A DNA stretch of 6,087 nucleotides. Origin: Clostridiaceae bacterium (GTDB taxonomy: Bacteria; Bacillota; Clostridia; Acetivibrionales; DTU013). Made by a program: the position numbers and the translations under genes. The stretch spans positions 1 to 6,087 of the forward strand of contig JAAZKL010000368.1 in assembly GCA_012799845.1 (NCBI GenBank). The letters are read 5' to 3'. The notes beneath the pieces are model-generated. The model was not told where the DNA came from. It saw nothing but the letters and a program-made list of their open reading frames with translations, and did not search any database. Shown here piece after piece: positions 4,834-6,087 of the stretch; the stretch's first letter is position 1, and every line of letters starts with the position of its first letter.

Positions 4834-6087
4834 TTATTTGCAACTATACTCATGCCCAGAAACCATCAGCAGTCTCTCAGAATGCTTTCTGACTTCATGC
4901 ATGACGCGCTCTTCGTCGATAGTTTTCAACTCCCTGTTCTCCATCAATATATTCCCATCGACGATCACGGTGTCGACATCGGAAGCCTGCGCTGAATAAA
5001 CGACAGCTGAGAACGGATCGTTCACCGGGCACAAATGCGGTTTGTCCATATCCAGCAGTATCATGTCTGCTTTCTTCCCCGCCTCCAGGATGCCGGTTTC
5101 ATCACCGAAGCCGACAGCTTTCGACCCGTTGACGGTAGCCATCATGAACGCCTGTCGTGCAGTGACGAGTTCTGGGTCCTGGGCAACTCCCTTTTGGATC
5201 AAAGCAGCAAGATGCATTTCTTCGAACATATTGAGATTATTGTTGCTGGCTGTGCCGTCCGTACCCAAAGCAACATTGACCCCGGCTTTGAGCATTTCAT
5301 GGACAGGCGATATCCCGCTGCCAAGCTTCAGGTTGCTCGTGGGATTGTGAGCCGCATTGACCCCGTACTGTACCAGGATCCTTATGTCTTCCTCGTCAAC
5401 ATGTACCAGGTGGGCTCCAATCACAGGCACGTCGAAAATCCCTGTTTCAGCGCATATCTCCACAGGCGATTTCCCATGCTTCTCAAAGCTCTCCTTCCTC
5501 TCCCCGGCAGTCTCAAGCAGGTGGATGTGGATCCCTGTTCCCAGTTCCTTTGCAAGTTCAGAAGCTCTTACCAGTGACGGCCTGTCGAAGAGGTAGGTTG
5601 AATGCACCTCCAGGTAGACTTTGATCCTCCCGTCCGATTCGCCGTTCCAGTCCTTGAAAAAAATCCTGCATTCATCGAATACGTCCAGGGCTCTGAAACC
5701 GCCTTCAGAATGGAATTCCAGCGGACTTTTGGACATGTTGACCTTCAGCCCGGTATCAGCGATGCCCCTGGCCGCAGCCTCCATATGCAGGTACATGTCA
5801 GCGATCGCGGTTGTACCGGATTTGATCATTTCTGCAGCGCCAAGGCGTGTTCCCCAGTAAACGGCATCATCAGTCAGTTTGTCTTCGATCGGGAAGATCT
5901 TTTCGAACAGCCATTTGTGGAGCGGAAGATCATCCGCTGCGTTGCGCATGAGAGTCATGGCACAATGCGTATGGGCATTGACCATTCCGGGCATCGCCAG
6001 CATGTTCTTCCCATTGATCTTCCTGTCCGAACTGAAATCAGGATTTTTCCGGTCTGGCGGTGCAATGAATGCGATCCTGTCTCCAAC
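4834..6087 (-). CDS. mtaD: 5-methylthioadenosine/S-adenosylhomocysteine deaminase (5' end outside window)
   Basis: The frame is open to the right edge, giving 417 residues that begin VGDRIAFIAP; about 15-25 N-terminal residues are missing, so the internal ATG at 6003 is not the start. The protein is a metal-dependent amidohydrolase that deaminates methylthioadenosine and S-adenosylhomocysteine to the inosyl forms, in the cytosol, for methionine/adenine salvage. In fragment numbering the metal ligands are His39 and His41 (MVNAHTHCAMTL), His189 with catalytic Glu192 (IHIHLLET), His225 (GAHLVHV, family proton shuttle) and Asp277 (LGTDG). His162 (EVHSTYL) matches the substrate His of the family, and its 27-residue spacing to His189 fits the Thermotoga enzyme as I recall it. 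The block ADDLPLHKWL just after the HTH motif is typical of this subfamily as against guanine or cytosine deaminases. It has its own terminator and no visible functional link to the downstream sugar genes. Confidence 0.9.
   Translation of the reverse strand, partial: VGDRIAFIAPPDRKNPDFSSDRKINGKNMLAMPGMVNAHTHCAMTLMRNAADDLPLHKWLFEKIFPIEDKLTDDAVYWGTRLGAAEMIKSGTTAIADMYLHMEAAARGIADTGLKVNMSKSPLEFHSEGGFRALDVFDECRIFFKDWNGESDGRIKVYLEVHSTYLFDRPSLVRASELAKELGTGIHIHLLETAGERKESFEKHGKSPVEICAETGIFDVPVIGAHLVHVDEEDIRILVQYGVNAAHNPTSNLKLGSGISPVHEMLKAGVNVALGTDGTASNNNLNMFEEMHLAALIQKGVAQDPELVTARQAFMMATVNGSKAVGFGDETGILEAGKKADMILLDMDKPHLCPVNDPFSAVVYSAQASDVDTVIVDGNILMENRELKTIDEERVMHEVRKHSERLLMVSGHEYSCK

Noticed and set aside
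5035..5577. Plus-strand 180-codon ORF
   Set aside because: It is antisense to mtaD, which has all metal ligands in place; the long frame reflects codon composition on the opposite strand.
4834..6003. mtaD beginning at the ATG at 6003
   Set aside because: The frame continues upstream to the window edge with family-like sequence (VGDRIAFIAP), and the enzyme needs the preceding beta-sandwich strands.

Overview
The window carries five protein genes, all on the minus strand. Two run off the edges. Strong AGGAGG-type ribosome binding sites, an intrinsic terminator, moderate GC and the protein types suggest a Firmicute, probably a clostridial relative. This is an inference from style; no marker gene names the taxon.

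Read in the direction of transcription (right to left), the first gene is the 3' 95% or so of a 5-methylthioadenosine/S-adenosylhomocysteine deaminase gene (mtaD, 6087 to 4834). A clear rho-independent terminator follows it (4782 to 4746). A gene-free stretch of about 610 bp comes next (4222-4833). It holds two different degenerate tandem arrays of about 21 bp, with a weak promoter candidate between them.

A probable glycan-type operon follows: mannose-1-phosphate guanylyltransferase (manC, 4221-2932), a NodZ/FUT8-like glycosyltransferase (2836-2021), and the alpha (1925-960) and beta (735 to beyond the left edge) subunits of a thiamine-diphosphate 2-oxoacid dehydrogenase E1-type enzyme. ManC would make GDP-mannose, the precursor of GDP-fucose and other GDP-6-deoxyhexoses. 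The glycosyltransferase belongs to a superfamily that uses GDP-fucose. The E1 pair would supply a TPP-bound acyl or aldehyde unit to an unknown acceptor. No E2 or E3 gene is visible, but the window ends inside the beta gene.

The most unusual property is the repeats. Every gap of the operon, and the manC reading frame itself, holds its own short, degenerate direct repeat. These are a 13-bp motif in four copies between the E1 genes, an 11-bp array that includes the E1-alpha ribosome binding site, a 42-bp duplication of the glycosyltransferase start region, an 18-bp array of 12 units inside manC (coding a Pro/Val/Glu-rich insertion of about 73 residues), and the two arrays upstream of manC. Their sequences and periods differ, so they look like separate local expansions rather than one dispersed element. 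The GTCCC-type motif between the E1 genes is the possible exception.
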